Shown here piece by piece: positions 53,626-64,000 of a stretch of 64,000 nt of DNA. The notes under the pieces were generated by a model. The model saw only the letters and a list, made by a program, of their open reading frames with translations, searched no databases and had not been told where the DNA came from. Each line of letters begins with the position of its first letter. The first letter of the stretch is position 1. The DNA is from Gordius sp. MW1 (Eukaryota; Nematomorpha; Gordioida; Gordea; Gordiidae): the NCBI GenBank assembly GCA_964036665.1, contig OZ038527.1, positions 11,873,835 to 11,937,834 on the forward strand. Direction: 5' to 3'. A program made the position numbers and the translations under genes.

Positions 53626-56276
53626 GCTTAATTTTTGAAGATTGCTCTATGCGATCATGATTTCAAAGTAATAGTTTTCTGATTCTGATAAATTTTTACT
53701 TTTTATCATGGAAACAACGTCTGAAAACGACAACTTTCATCGGATGAATACGGTTGAATAAAAAAATGTGAAAAATTTTGAGGTAAAAATATTCATTTTT
53801 TTCGATTCTGTGTGAAAGAGCTTGAAAAAATATATAAAAGTAAGCCGATTTGAGAATCCTATTATCCTCGATTGACTTCCGAAAAGAGGTTTTAAGTTGC
53901 GAGAACTATCATTTTGACAAAAGACAACGTTTTATTGTTGCGGTTAGTTTGTTGTATCAAACGTGAGTGCTTAATTTTTGAAAACTGCTCTATGCAATCA
54001 TGATTTCAAAGTAATAGTTTTATTCTGATAAATTTTTCGTTTTATCATGGAAACAACGTCTAAAAACGACAAATTTCATCGGATGAATACGGTTGAAAGA
54101 AAAAAATGTGAGAAATTTTGAGGTAAAAATATTCATTTTTTTCGATTCTATGTGAAAGAGCGTAAAAAAATATATAAAAATAAGCCAATTTGAGAATACT
54201 ATTATCCTGGATTGACTTCCGAAAAGAGGTTTTAAGCTGCGAGAACTATCATTTTGACAAAAGACAACGTTTTATTGTTGCGATTAGTTTGTTGTATCGT
54301 AATGTGAGTGCTTAATTTTTGAAAATTGCTCTATGCGATCATGATTTCAAAGTAAAAGTTTTCTGATTCTGATAAATTTTTACTTTTTATCATGGAAACA
54401 ACGTCTGAAAACGACAACTTTTATCGGATGAATACGGTTGAATAAAAAAATGTGAAAAATTTTGAGGTAAAAATATTCATTTTATTCGATTCTATGTGAA
54501 AGAGCGTAAAAAAATATATAAAAATAAGCCAATTTGAGAATCCTATTATCCTCGATTGACTTCCGAAAATAGGTTTTAAGTTGCGAGAACTGTCATTTTG
54601 ACAAAAGACAACGTTTTATTGTTGCGATTAGTTCGTTGTATCAAACGAAAGTGCTTAATTTTAGAAAATGCTCTATGCGATCATGATTTCAAAGTAATAG
54701 TTTTTTGATTCTGATAAATTTTTACTTTTTATCATGGAAACAACGTCTGAAAACGACAACTTTCATCGGATGAATACGGTTGAATTAAAAAATGTGAAAA
54801 ACTTTAAGGTAAAATTCATTTTTTTCGATTCTATGTGAAAGAGCTTGAAAAAATATATAAAAGTAAGCCGATTTGAGAATCCTATTATCCTCGATTGACT
54901 TCCGAAAAGAGGTTTTAAGCTGCGAGAACTATCATTTTGACAAAAGACAACGTTTTATTGTTGCGATTAGTTTGTTGTATCGCAACGTGAGTGCTTAATT
55001 TTTGAAAATTGCTCTATGCGATCATTATTTCAAAGTAATAGTTTTCTGATTCTGATAAATTTTTACTTTTTATCATGGAAACAACGTCTGAAAACGACAA
55101 CTTTCATCGGATGAATACGGTTGAATAAAAAAATGTGAAAAACTTTGAGGTAAAAATATTCATTTTTTTCGATTCTATGTGAAAGAGCGTAAAAAAATAT
55201 ATAAAAATAAGCCAATTTGAGAATCCTATTATCCTCGATTGACTTCCGAAAAGAGGTTTTAAGCTGCGAGAGCTATCATTTTGACAAAGGACAACGTTTT
55301 ATTGTTGCGATTAGTTTGTTGTATCGCAACGTGAGTGCTTAATTTTTGAAAATTGCTCTATGCGATCATTATTTCAAAGTAATAGTTTTCTGATTCTGAT
55401 AAATTTTTACTTTTTATCATGGAAACAACGTCTGAAAACGACAACTTTCATCGGATGAATAAGGTTGAATAAAAAAATGTGAAAAACTTTGAGGTAAAAA
55501 TATTCATTTTTTTCGATTCTATGTGAAAGAGCTTGAAAAAATATATAAAAGTAAGCCGATTTGAGAATCCTATTATCCTCGATTGACTTCCGAAAAGAGG
55601 TTTTAAGCTGCGAGAATGTTGCGATTAGTTTGTTGTATAGTAACGTGAGTGCTTAATTTTTGAAAATTGCTCTATGCGATCATGATTTAAAAGTAATAGT
55701 TTTCTGATTCTGATAAATTTTTACTTTTTATCATGGAAACAACGTCTGAAAACGACAACTTTCATCGGATGAATACGGTTGAATAAAAAAATGTGAAAAA
55801 TTTTGAGGTAAAAATATTCATTTTTTTCGATTCTATGTGAAAGAGCTTGAAAAAATATATAAAAGTAAGCCGATTTGAGAATCCTATTATCCTCGATTGA
55901 CTTCCGAAAAGAGGTTTTAAGCTGCGAGAACTATCATTTTGACAAAAGACAACGTTTTATTGTTGCGATTAGTTTGTTGTATCGCAACGTGAGTGCTTAA
56001 TTTTTGAAAATTGCTCTATGCGATCATGATTTCAAAGTAATAGTTTTCTGATTCTGATAAATTTTTACTTTTTATCATGGAAACAACGTCTGAAAACGAC
56101 AACTTTCATCGGATGAATACGGTTGAATAAAAAAATGTGAAAATTTTTGAGGTAAAAATATTTATTTTTTTCGATTCTATGTGAAAGATCTTGAAAAAAT
56201 ATATAAAAGTAAGCCGATTTGAGAATCCTATTATCCTCGATTGACTTCCGAAAAGAGGTTTTAAGCTGCGAGAACT

Positions 56277-56399
56277 ATCATTTTGACAAAAGACAACGTT
56301 TTATTGTTGCGATTAGTTTGTTGTATCGTAACGTGAGTATCATTTTGACAAAAGACAACGTTTTTTGTTGCGATTAGTTTGTTGTATCGTAACGTGAGT
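56277..56399 (+). repeat. 61-62 bp dyad-region duplication (copy 3)
   Basis: This lies 2774 bp after copy 2, in the second internal sub-repeat of the 5273-bp block, with the same CGTTTTTTG second half. Confidence 0.9.
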
Positions 56400-57025
56400 G
56401 CTTAATTTTTGAAAATTGCTCTATGCGATCATGATTTCAAAGTAATAGTTTTCTGATTCTGATAAATTTTTACTTTTTATCATGGAAACAACGTCTGAAA
56501 ACGACAACTTTCATCGGATGAATACGGTTGAATAAAAAAATGTGAAAAATTTTGAGGTAAAAATATTCATTTTTTTCGATTCTGTGTGAAAGAGCTTGAA
56601 AAAATATATAAAAGTAAGCCGATTTGAGAATCCTATTATCCTCGATTGACTTCCGAAAAGAGGTTTTAAGCTGCGAGAACTATCATTTTGGCAAAAGACA
56701 ACGTTTTATTGTTGCGATTAGTTTGTTGTATCGCAACGTGAGTGCTTAATTTTTGAAAATTGCTCTATGCGATCATTATTTCAAAGTAATAGTTTTCTGA
56801 TTCTGATAAATTTTTACTTTTTATCATGGAAACAACGTCTGAAAACGACAACTTTCATCGGATGAATACGGTTGAATAAAAAAATGTGAAAATTTTTGAG
56901 GTAAAAATATTTATTTTTTTCGATTCTATGTGAAAGATCTTGAAAAAATATATAAAAGTAAGCCGATTTGAGAATCCTATTATCCTCGATTGACTTCCGA
57001 AAAGAGGTTTTAAGCTGCGAGAACT

Positions 57026-57148
57026 ATCATTTTGACAAAAGACAACGTTTTATTGTTGCGATTAGTTTGTTGTATCGTAACGTGAGTATCATTTTGACAA
57101 AAGACAACGTTTTATTGTTGCGATTAGTTTGTTGTATCAAACGTGAGT
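57026..57148 (+). repeat. Junction form of the dyad-region duplication between HOR copies
   Basis: The first half reads ATCGTAAC like the other duplications. The second half has CGTTTTATTG and ATCAAAC, exactly as at 51815-51875. This is the seam between the two 5273-bp copies: the left half is the end of copy A and the right half the start of copy B. The seam therefore falls within the duplicated stretch, consistent with unequal exchange or replication slippage there. Confidence 0.88.
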
Positions 57149-58775
57149 GCTTAATTTTTGAAAACTGCTCTATGCAATCATGATTTAAAAGTAATAGTTT
57201 TCTGATTCTGATAAATTTTTCTTTTTATCATGGAAACAACGTCTAAAAACGACAAATTTCATCGGATGAATACGGTTGAAAGAAAAAAATGTGAAAAATT
57301 TTGAGGTAAAAATATTCATTTTTTTCGATTCTATGTGAAAGAGCTTGAAAAAATATATAAAAGTAAGCCGATTTGAGAATCCTATTATCCTCGATTGACT
57401 TCCGAAAAGAGGTTTTAAGCTGCGAGAACTATCATTTTGGCAAAAGACAACGTTTTATTGTTGCGATTAGTTTGTTGTATCGCAACGTGAGTGCTTAATT
57501 TTTGAAAATTGCTCTATGCGATCATTATTTCAAAGTAATAGTTTTCTGATTCTGATAAATTTTTACTTTTTATCATGGAAACAACGTCTGAAAACGACAA
57601 CTTTCATCGGATGAATACGGTTGAATAAAAAAATGTGAAAAACTTTGAGGTAAAAATATTCATTTTTTTCGATTCTATGTGAAAGAGCGTAAAAAAATAT
57701 ATAAAAATAAGCCAATTTGAGAATCTATTATCCTCGATTGACTTCCGAAAAGAGGTTTTAAGCTGCGAGAGCTATCATTTTGACAAAAGACAACGTTTTA
57801 TTGTTGCGATTAGTTTGTTGTATCGCAACGTGAGTGCTTAATTTTTGAAAATTGCTCTATGCGATCATTATTTCAAAGTAATAGTTTTCTGATTCTGATA
57901 AATTTTTACTTTTTATCATGGAAACAACGTCTGAAAACGACAACTTTCATCGGATGAATAAGGTTGAATAAAAAAATGTGAAAAACTTTGAGGTAAAAAT
58001 ATTCATTTTTTTCGATTCTATGTGAAAGAGCTTGAAAAAATATATAAAAGTAAGCCGATTTGAGAATCCTATTATCCTCGATTGACTTCCGAAAAGAGGT
58101 TTTAAGCTGCGAGAATGTTGCGATTAGTTTGTTTTATAGTAACGTGAGTGCTTAATTTTTGAAAATTGCTCTATGCGATCATGATTTAAAAGTAATAGTT
58201 TTCTGATTCTGATAAATTTTTACTTTTTATCATGGAAACAACGTCTGAAAACGACAACTTTCATCGGATGAATACGGTTGAATAAAAAAATGTGAAAAAT
58301 TTTGAGGTAAAAATATTCATTTTTTTCGATTCTATGTGAAAGAGCTTGAAAAAATATATAAAAGTAAGCCGATTTGAGAATCCTATTATCCTCGATTGAC
58401 TTCCGAAAAGAGGTTTTAAGCTGCGAGAACTATCATTTTGACAAAAGACAACGTTTTATTGTTGCGATTAGTTTGTTGTATCGCAACGTGAGTGCTTAAT
58501 TTTTGAAAATTGCTCTATGCGATCATGATTTCAAAGTAATAGTTTTCTGATTCTGATAAATTTTTACTTTTTATCATGGAAACAACGTCTGAAAACGACA
58601 ACTTTCATCGGATGAATACGGTTGAATAAAAAAATGTGAAAATTTTTGAGGTAAAAATATTTATTTTTTTCGATTCTATGTGAAAGATCTTGAAAAAATA
58701 TATAAAAGTAAGCCGATTTGAGAATCCTATTATCCTCGATTGACTTCCGAAAAGAGGTTTTAAGCTGCGAGAACT

Positions 58776-58898
58776 ATCATTTTGACAAAAGACAACGTTT
58801 TATTGTTGCGATTAGTTTGTTGTATCGTAACGTGAGTATCATTTTGACAAAAGACAACGTTTTTTGTTGCGATTAGTTTGTTGTATCGTAACGTGAGT
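58776..58898 (+). repeat. 61-62 bp dyad-region duplication (copy 5)
   Basis: This is the 5273-bp counterpart of the duplication at 53503, identical in form. Confidence 0.9.
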
Positions 58899-61549
58899 GC
58901 TTAATTTTTGAAGATTGCTCTATGCGATCATGATTTCAAAGTAATAGTTTTCTGATTCTGATAAATTTTTACTTTTTATCATGGAAACAACGTCTGAAAA
59001 CGACAACTTTCATCGGATGAATACGGTTGAATAAAAAAATGTGAAAAATTTTGAGGTAAAAATATTCATTTTTTTCGATTCTGTGTGAAAGAGCTTGAAA
59101 AAATATATAAAAGTAAGCCGATTTGAGAATCCTATTATCCTCGATTGACTTCCGAAAAGAGGTTTTAAGTTGCGAGAACTATCATTTTGACAAAAGACAA
59201 CGTTTTATTGTTGCGGTTAGTTTGTTGTATCAAACGTGAGTGCTTAATTTTTGAAAACTGCTCTATGCAATCATGATTTCAAAGTAATAGTTTTATTCTG
59301 ATAAATTTTTCGTTTTATCATGGAAACAACGTCTAAAAACGACAAATTTCATCGGATGAATACGGTTGAAAGAAAAAAATGTGAGAAATTTTGAGGTAAA
59401 AATATTCATTTTTTTCGATTCTATGTGAAAGAGCGTAAAAAAATATATAAAAATAAGCCAATTTGAGAATACTATTATCCTGGATTGACTTCCGAAAAGA
59501 GGTTTTAAGCTGCGAGAACTATCATTTTGACAAAAGACAACGTTTTATTGTTGCGATTAGTTTGTTGTATCGTAATGTGAGTGCTTAATTTTTGAAAATT
59601 GCTCTATGCGATCATGATTTCAAAGTAAAAGTTTTCTGATTCTGATAAATTTTTACTTTTTATCATGGAAACAACGTCTGAAAACGACAACTTTTATCGG
59701 ATGAATACGGTTGAATAAAAAAATGTGAAAAATTTTGAGGTAAAAATATTCATTTTATTCGATTCTATGTGAAAGAGCGTAAAAAAATATATAAAAATAA
59801 GCCAATTTGAGAATCCTATTATCCTCGATTGACTTCCGAAAATAGGTTTTAAGTTGCGAGAACTGTCATTTTGACAAAAGACAACGTTTTATTGTTGCGA
59901 TTAGTTCGTTGTATCAAACGAAAGTGCTTAATTTTAGAAAATGCTCTATGCGATCATGATTTCAAAGTAATAGTTTTTTGATTCTGATAAATTTTTACTT
60001 TTTATCATGGAAACAACGTCTGAAAACGACAACTTTCATCGGATGAATACGGTTGAATTAAAAAATGTGAAAAACTTTAAGGTAAAATTCATTTTTTTCG
60101 ATTCTATGTGAAAGAGCTTGAAAAAATATATAAAAGTAAGCCGATTTGAGAATCCTATTATCCTCGATTGACTTCCGAAAAGAGGTTTTAAGCTGCGAGA
60201 ACTATCATTTTGACAAAAGACAACGTTTTATTGTTGCGATTAGTTTGTTGTATCGCAACGTGAGTGCTTAATTTTTGAAAATTGCTCTATGCGATCATTA
60301 TTTCAAAGTAATAGTTTTCTGATTCTGATAAATTTTTACTTTTTATCATGGAAACAACGTCTGAAAACGACAACTTTCATCGGATGAATACGGTTGAATA
60401 AAAAAATGTGAAAAACTTTGAGGTAAAAATATTCATTTTTTTCGATTCTATGTGAAAGAGCGTAAAAAAATATATAAAAATAAGCCAATTTGAGAATCCT
60501 ATTATCCTCGATTGACTTCCGAAAAGAGGTTTTAAGCTGCGAGAGCTATCATTTTGACAAAGGACAACGTTTTATTGTTGCGATTAGTTTGTTGTATCGC
60601 AACGTGAGTGCTTAATTTTTGAAAATTGCTCTATGCGATCATTATTTCAAAGTAATAGTTTTCTGATTCTGATAAATTTTTACTTTTTATCATGGAAACA
60701 ACGTCTGAAAACGACAACTTTCATCGGATGAATAAGGTTGAATAAAAAAATGTGAAAAACTTTGAGGTAAAAATATTCATTTTTTTCGATTCTATGTGAA
60801 AGAGCTTGAAAAAATATATAAAAGTAAGCCGATTTGAGAATCCTATTATCCTCGATTGACTTCCGAAAAGAGGTTTTAAGCTGCGAGAATGTTGCGATTA
60901 GTTTGTTGTATAGTAACGTGAGTGCTTAATTTTTGAAAATTGCTCTATGCGATCATGATTTAAAAGTAATAGTTTTCTGATTCTGATAAATTTTTACTTT
61001 TTATCATGGAAACAACGTCTGAAAACGACAACTTTCATCGGATGAATACGGTTGAATAAAAAAATGTGAAAAATTTTGAGGTAAAAATATTCATTTTTTT
61101 CGATTCTATGTGAAAGAGCTTGAAAAAATATATAAAAGTAAGCCGATTTGAGAATCCTATTATCCTCGATTGACTTCCGAAAAGAGGTTTTAAGCTGCGA
61201 GAACTATCATTTTGACAAAAGACAACGTTTTATTGTTGCGATTAGTTTGTTGTATCGCAACGTGAGTGCTTAATTTTTGAAAATTGCTCTATGCGATCAT
61301 GATTTCAAAGTAATAGTTTTCTGATTCTGATAAATTTTTACTTTTTATCATGGAAACAACGTCTGAAAACGACAACTTTCATCGGATGAATACGGTTGAA
61401 TAAAAAAATGTGAAAATTTTTGAGGTAAAAATATTTATTTTTTTCGATTCTATGTGAAAGATCTTGAAAAAATATATAAAAGTAAGCCGATTTGAGAATC
61501 CTATTATCCTCGATTGACTTCCGAAAAGAGGTTTTAAGCTGCGAGAACT

Positions 61550-61672
61550 ATCATTTTGACAAAAGACAACGTTTTATTGTTGCGATTAGTTTGTTGTATC
61601 GTAACGTGAGTATCATTTTGACAAAAGACAACGTTTTTTGTTGCGATTAGTTTGTTGTATCGTAACGTGAGT
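61550..61672 (+). repeat. 61-62 bp dyad-region duplication (copy 6)
   Basis: This is the 5273-bp counterpart of the one at 56277. The HOR switches source soon after it: the following units match 48861 onward, not 56405 onward, so a second junction lies in or just after this element. Confidence 0.88.
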
Positions 61673-61677
61673 GCTTA

Positions 61678-64000
61678 ATTTTTGAAAATTGCTCTATGCG
61701 ATCATGATTTCAAAGTAATAGTTTTCTGATTCTGATAAATTTTTACTTTTTATCATGGAAACAACGTCTGAAAACGACAACTTTCATCGGATGAATACGG
61801 TTGAATAAAAAAATGTGAAAAATTTTGAGGTAAAAATATTCATTTTTTTCGATTCTGTGTGAAAGAGCTTGAAAAAATATATAAAAGTAAGCCGATTTGA
61901 GAATCCTATTATCCTCGATTGACTTCCGAAAAGAGGTTTTAAGTTGCGAGAACTATCATTTTGACAAAAGACAACGTTTTATTGTTGCGGTTAGTTTGTT
62001 GTATCAAACGTGAGTGCTTAATTTTTGAAAACTGCTCTATGCAATCATGATTTCAAAGTAATAGTTTTATTCTGATAAATTTTTCTTTTTATCATGGAAA
62101 CAACGTCTAAAAACGACAAATTTCATCGGATGAATACGGTTGAAAGAAAAAAATGTGAGAAATTTTGAGGTAAAAATATTCATTTTTTTCGATTCTATGT
62201 GAAAGAGCGTAAAAAAATATATAAAAATAAGCCAATTTGAGAATACTATTATCCTGGATTGACTTCCGAAAAGAGGTTTTAAGCTGCGAGAACTATCATT
62301 TTGACAAAAGACAACGTTTTATTGTTGCGATTAGTTTGTTGTATCGTAATGTGAGTGCTTAATTTTTGAAAATTGCTCTATGCGATCATGATTTCAAAGT
62401 AATAGTTTTCTGATTCTGATAAATATTTACTTTTTATCATGGAAACAACGTCTGAAAACGACAACTTTCATCGGATGAATACGGTTGAATAAAAAAATGT
62501 GAAAAATTTTGAGGTAAAAATATTCATTTTATTCGATTCTATGTGAAAGAGCGTAAAAAAATATATAAAAATAAGCCAATTTGAGAATCCTATTATCCTC
62601 GATTGACTTCCGAAAATAGGTTTTAAGTTGCGAGAACTGTCATTTTGACAAAAGACAACGTTTTATTGTTGCGATTAGTTCGTTGTATCAAACGAAAGTG
62701 CTTAATTTTTGAAAATGCTCTATGCGATCATGATTTCAAAGTAATAGTTTTCTGATTCTGATAAATTTTTACTTTTTATCATGGAAACAACGTCTGAAAA
62801 CGACAACTTTCATCGGATGAATACGGTTGAATTAAAAAATGTGAAAAACTTTAAGGTAAAATTCATTTTTTTCGATTCTATGTGAAAGAGCTTGAAAAAA
62901 TAAATAAAAGTAAGCCGATTTGAGAATTCTATTATCCTCGATTGACTTCCGAAAAGAGGTTTTAAGCTGCGAGAATGTTGCGATTAGTTTGTTGTATCGT
63001 AACGTGAGTGCTTAATTTTTGAAAATTGCTCTATGCGATCATGATTTAAAAGTAATAGTTTTCTGATTCTGATAAATTTTTACTTTTTATCATGGAAACA
63101 ACGTCTGAAAACGACAACTTTCATCGGATGAATACGGTTGAATAAAAAAATGTGAAAAATTTTGAGGTAAAAATATTCATTTTTTTCGATTCTATGTGAA
63201 AGAGCTTAAAAAAATATATAAAAGTAAGCCGATTTGAGAATCCTATTATCCTCGATTGACTTCCGAAAAGAGGTTTTAAGCTGCGAGAACTATCATTTTG
63301 ACAAAAGACAACGTTTTATTGTTGCGATTAGTTTGTTGTATCGCAACGTGAGTGCTTAATTTTTGAAAATTGCTGTATGCGATCATGATTTCAAAGTAAT
63401 AGTTTTCTGATTCTGATAAATTTTTACTTTTTATCATGTAAACAACGTCTGAAAACGACAACTTTCATCGGATGAATATGGTTGAAAGAAAAAAATGTGA
63501 AAAATTTTGAGGTAAAAATATTTTTTTTTTCCATTCTATGTGAAAGAGCTTGAAAAAATATATAAAAGTAAGTCGATTTGAGAATCCTATTATCCTCGAT
63601 TGACTTCCGAAAAGAGGTTTTAAGTTGCGAGAACTATCATTTCAAAAGACAACGTTTTATTGTTGCGATTAGTTTGTTGTATCAAACGTGAGTGCTTAAT
63701 TTTTGAAAATTGCTCTATGCGATCATGATTTCAAAGTAATAGTTTTCTGATTCTGATAAATTTTTACTTTTTATCATGGAAACAACGTCTGAAAACGACA
63801 ACTTTCATCGGATGAATACGGTTGAATAAAAAAATGTGAAAATTTTTGAGGTAAAAATATTTATTTTTTTCGATTCTATGTGAAAGATCTTGAAAAAATA
63901 TATAAAAGTAAGCCGATTTGAGAATCCTATTATCCTCGATTGACTTCCGAAAAGAGGTTTTAAGTTGCGAGAACTATCATTTTGACAAAAGACAACGTTT
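61678..64000 (+). repeat. Terminal units matching 48861-51880; array continues past the window
   Basis: Marks are 61678, 62021, 62362, 62705, 63015, 63359 and 63699; the last unit is cut by the window end. The match to 48861 holds at offset 12817 through the 30-bp-deletion unit (62975), then at 12161 for the final units, including ATGAATATGG near 63472 and the ATTTCAAAAG loss near 63639. Small private changes occur, such as TTGCTGTATG near 63373 and TCATGTAAAC near 63434. No unique flank or gene is reached. Confidence 0.92.

Larger units (their letters stand above)
51881..57153 (+). repeat. HOR block, 15 units, 5273 bp (copy A)
   Basis: Marks are 51881, 52225, 52568, 52882, 53226, 53631, 53974, 54315, 54658, 54998, 55342, 55656, 56000, 56405 and 56749. 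Within it, units 52225-53631 recur at 54998-56405 (offset 2773-2774, 8 units). Each sub-repeat contains one 30-bp-deletion unit and one 61-bp-duplication unit. Other markers are GAATCTATTATCC at 52448, TTTTATTCTGAT near 54021, CCTGGATTG near 54207 and CAAACGAAAG near 54641. The match to copy B begins about 51814, at TATCATTTTGAC. Confidence 0.93.
57154..61677 (+). repeat. HOR copy B, 13 units (offset 5273)
   Basis: Marks are those of 51881-56000 plus 5273: 57154, 57498, 57841, 58155, 58499, 58904, 59247, 59588, 59931, 60271, 60615, 60929 and 61273. Private variants of copy A are retained, for example GAATCTATTATCC (57721), TTTTCGTTTTATC near 59307, ATTTTAGAAAATGC near 59931 and CAAAGGACAACG near 60556. 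I noticed almost no differences between the copies. Just after 61672 the match leaves the end of copy A and instead follows 48861. Confidence 0.93.
1..64000 (+). repeat. 345-bp AT-rich satellite array filling the window
   Basis: The whole window is a head-to-tail tandem array of one monomer. Register marks (the A before TTTTTGA, or TTTTAGA at 54658 and 59931) recur 185 times from 341 to 63699, mostly 339-346 bp apart. Exceptions are a few units with indels of about 30-60 bp. A hand count of the consensus gives 345 bp, 104 G+C and 14 CpG. No unit is inverted and no foreign DNA interrupts the array. Short reading frames of 60-83 codons are by-products of the repeat. They mostly lie on the minus strand, and those I checked need TTG starts. 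The strand given is an arbitrary orientation. I do not recognise the family; a heterochromatic or centromeric satellite is the natural reading, but location is inferred. Confidence 0.98.

Noticed and set aside
56968-57183. Plus-strand reading frame of 71 codons
   Set aside because: It opens at TTG and spans the seam between two HOR copies with the doubled dyad region. It is a chance product of the rearranged repeat.
63276-63461. Minus-strand reading frame of 61 codons near the window end
   Set aside because: It lies wholly within ordinary satellite units, and the same stretch is closed in nearly all sister units.
1-64000. CRISPR array
   Set aside because: Repeats are 345 bp and contiguous with no unique spacers, which is satellite organisation.
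1-64000. Bacterial or viral repeat region
   Set aside because: No coding sequence, promoter pattern or replication gene appears in 64 kb, and a monomeric array of this length with nested HORs is a eukaryotic satellite pattern.
1-64000. tRNA, rRNA or telomeric repeats
   Set aside because: No cloverleaf boxes, conserved rRNA blocks or short G-rich telomere-type repeats were seen; every stretch I read is satellite monomer.

Overview
The window is satellite DNA from end to end. I found no gene, RNA gene, transposon, CRISPR array or unique sequence. One AT-rich monomer is repeated head to tail in a single orientation. Its consensus is 345 bp and about 30% G+C by hand count. Using the A before TTTTTGA as the register mark, I traced 185 marks from 341 to 63699, giving 184 complete units with a mean spacing of about 344 bp. 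Both window ends fall inside units, so the array continues beyond the window on each side.

Organism: an array of this size points to a eukaryotic genome, probably centromeric, pericentromeric or other heterochromatin, assembled from long reads. In the consensus CpG is over-represented (14 seen, about 7.6 expected from base composition). That argues against a germline that methylates this sequence heavily at CpG, and fits many invertebrates, insects among them, better than vertebrates or most plants. I do not recognise the satellite family and cannot name a species.

Layout: the units fall into variant classes that differ at about ten sites, and their order builds higher-order repeats (HORs) whose size changes along the window. 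Region 1-4150 holds mixed units with offsets of 2460, 3075 and 4154 bp. Region 4151-11373 holds an 11-unit block (3786 bp) and its 10-unit copy (3437 bp). Region 11374-14472 has 9 units with a 1377-bp (4-unit) offset. Region 14473-28315 carries a 21-unit block (7225 bp) and most of a second copy. Region 25143-36135 carries a 16-unit block (5497 bp) twice. Region 36136-47080 has nested 2392, 5473, 1710, 683 and 3420 bp offsets. Region 46740-48860 is six unordered units. Region 48861-64000 is built on a 15-unit, 5273-bp block with an internal 2774-bp repeat, and ends with material matching 48861-51880.

Nothing here acts as a gene set. The points of interest are structural: a succession of local, mostly two-copy HORs in one array; an 8+8 bp dyad in the consensus whose right arm is the most variable short site in the unit; and rearrangement breakpoints that collect around that dyad.
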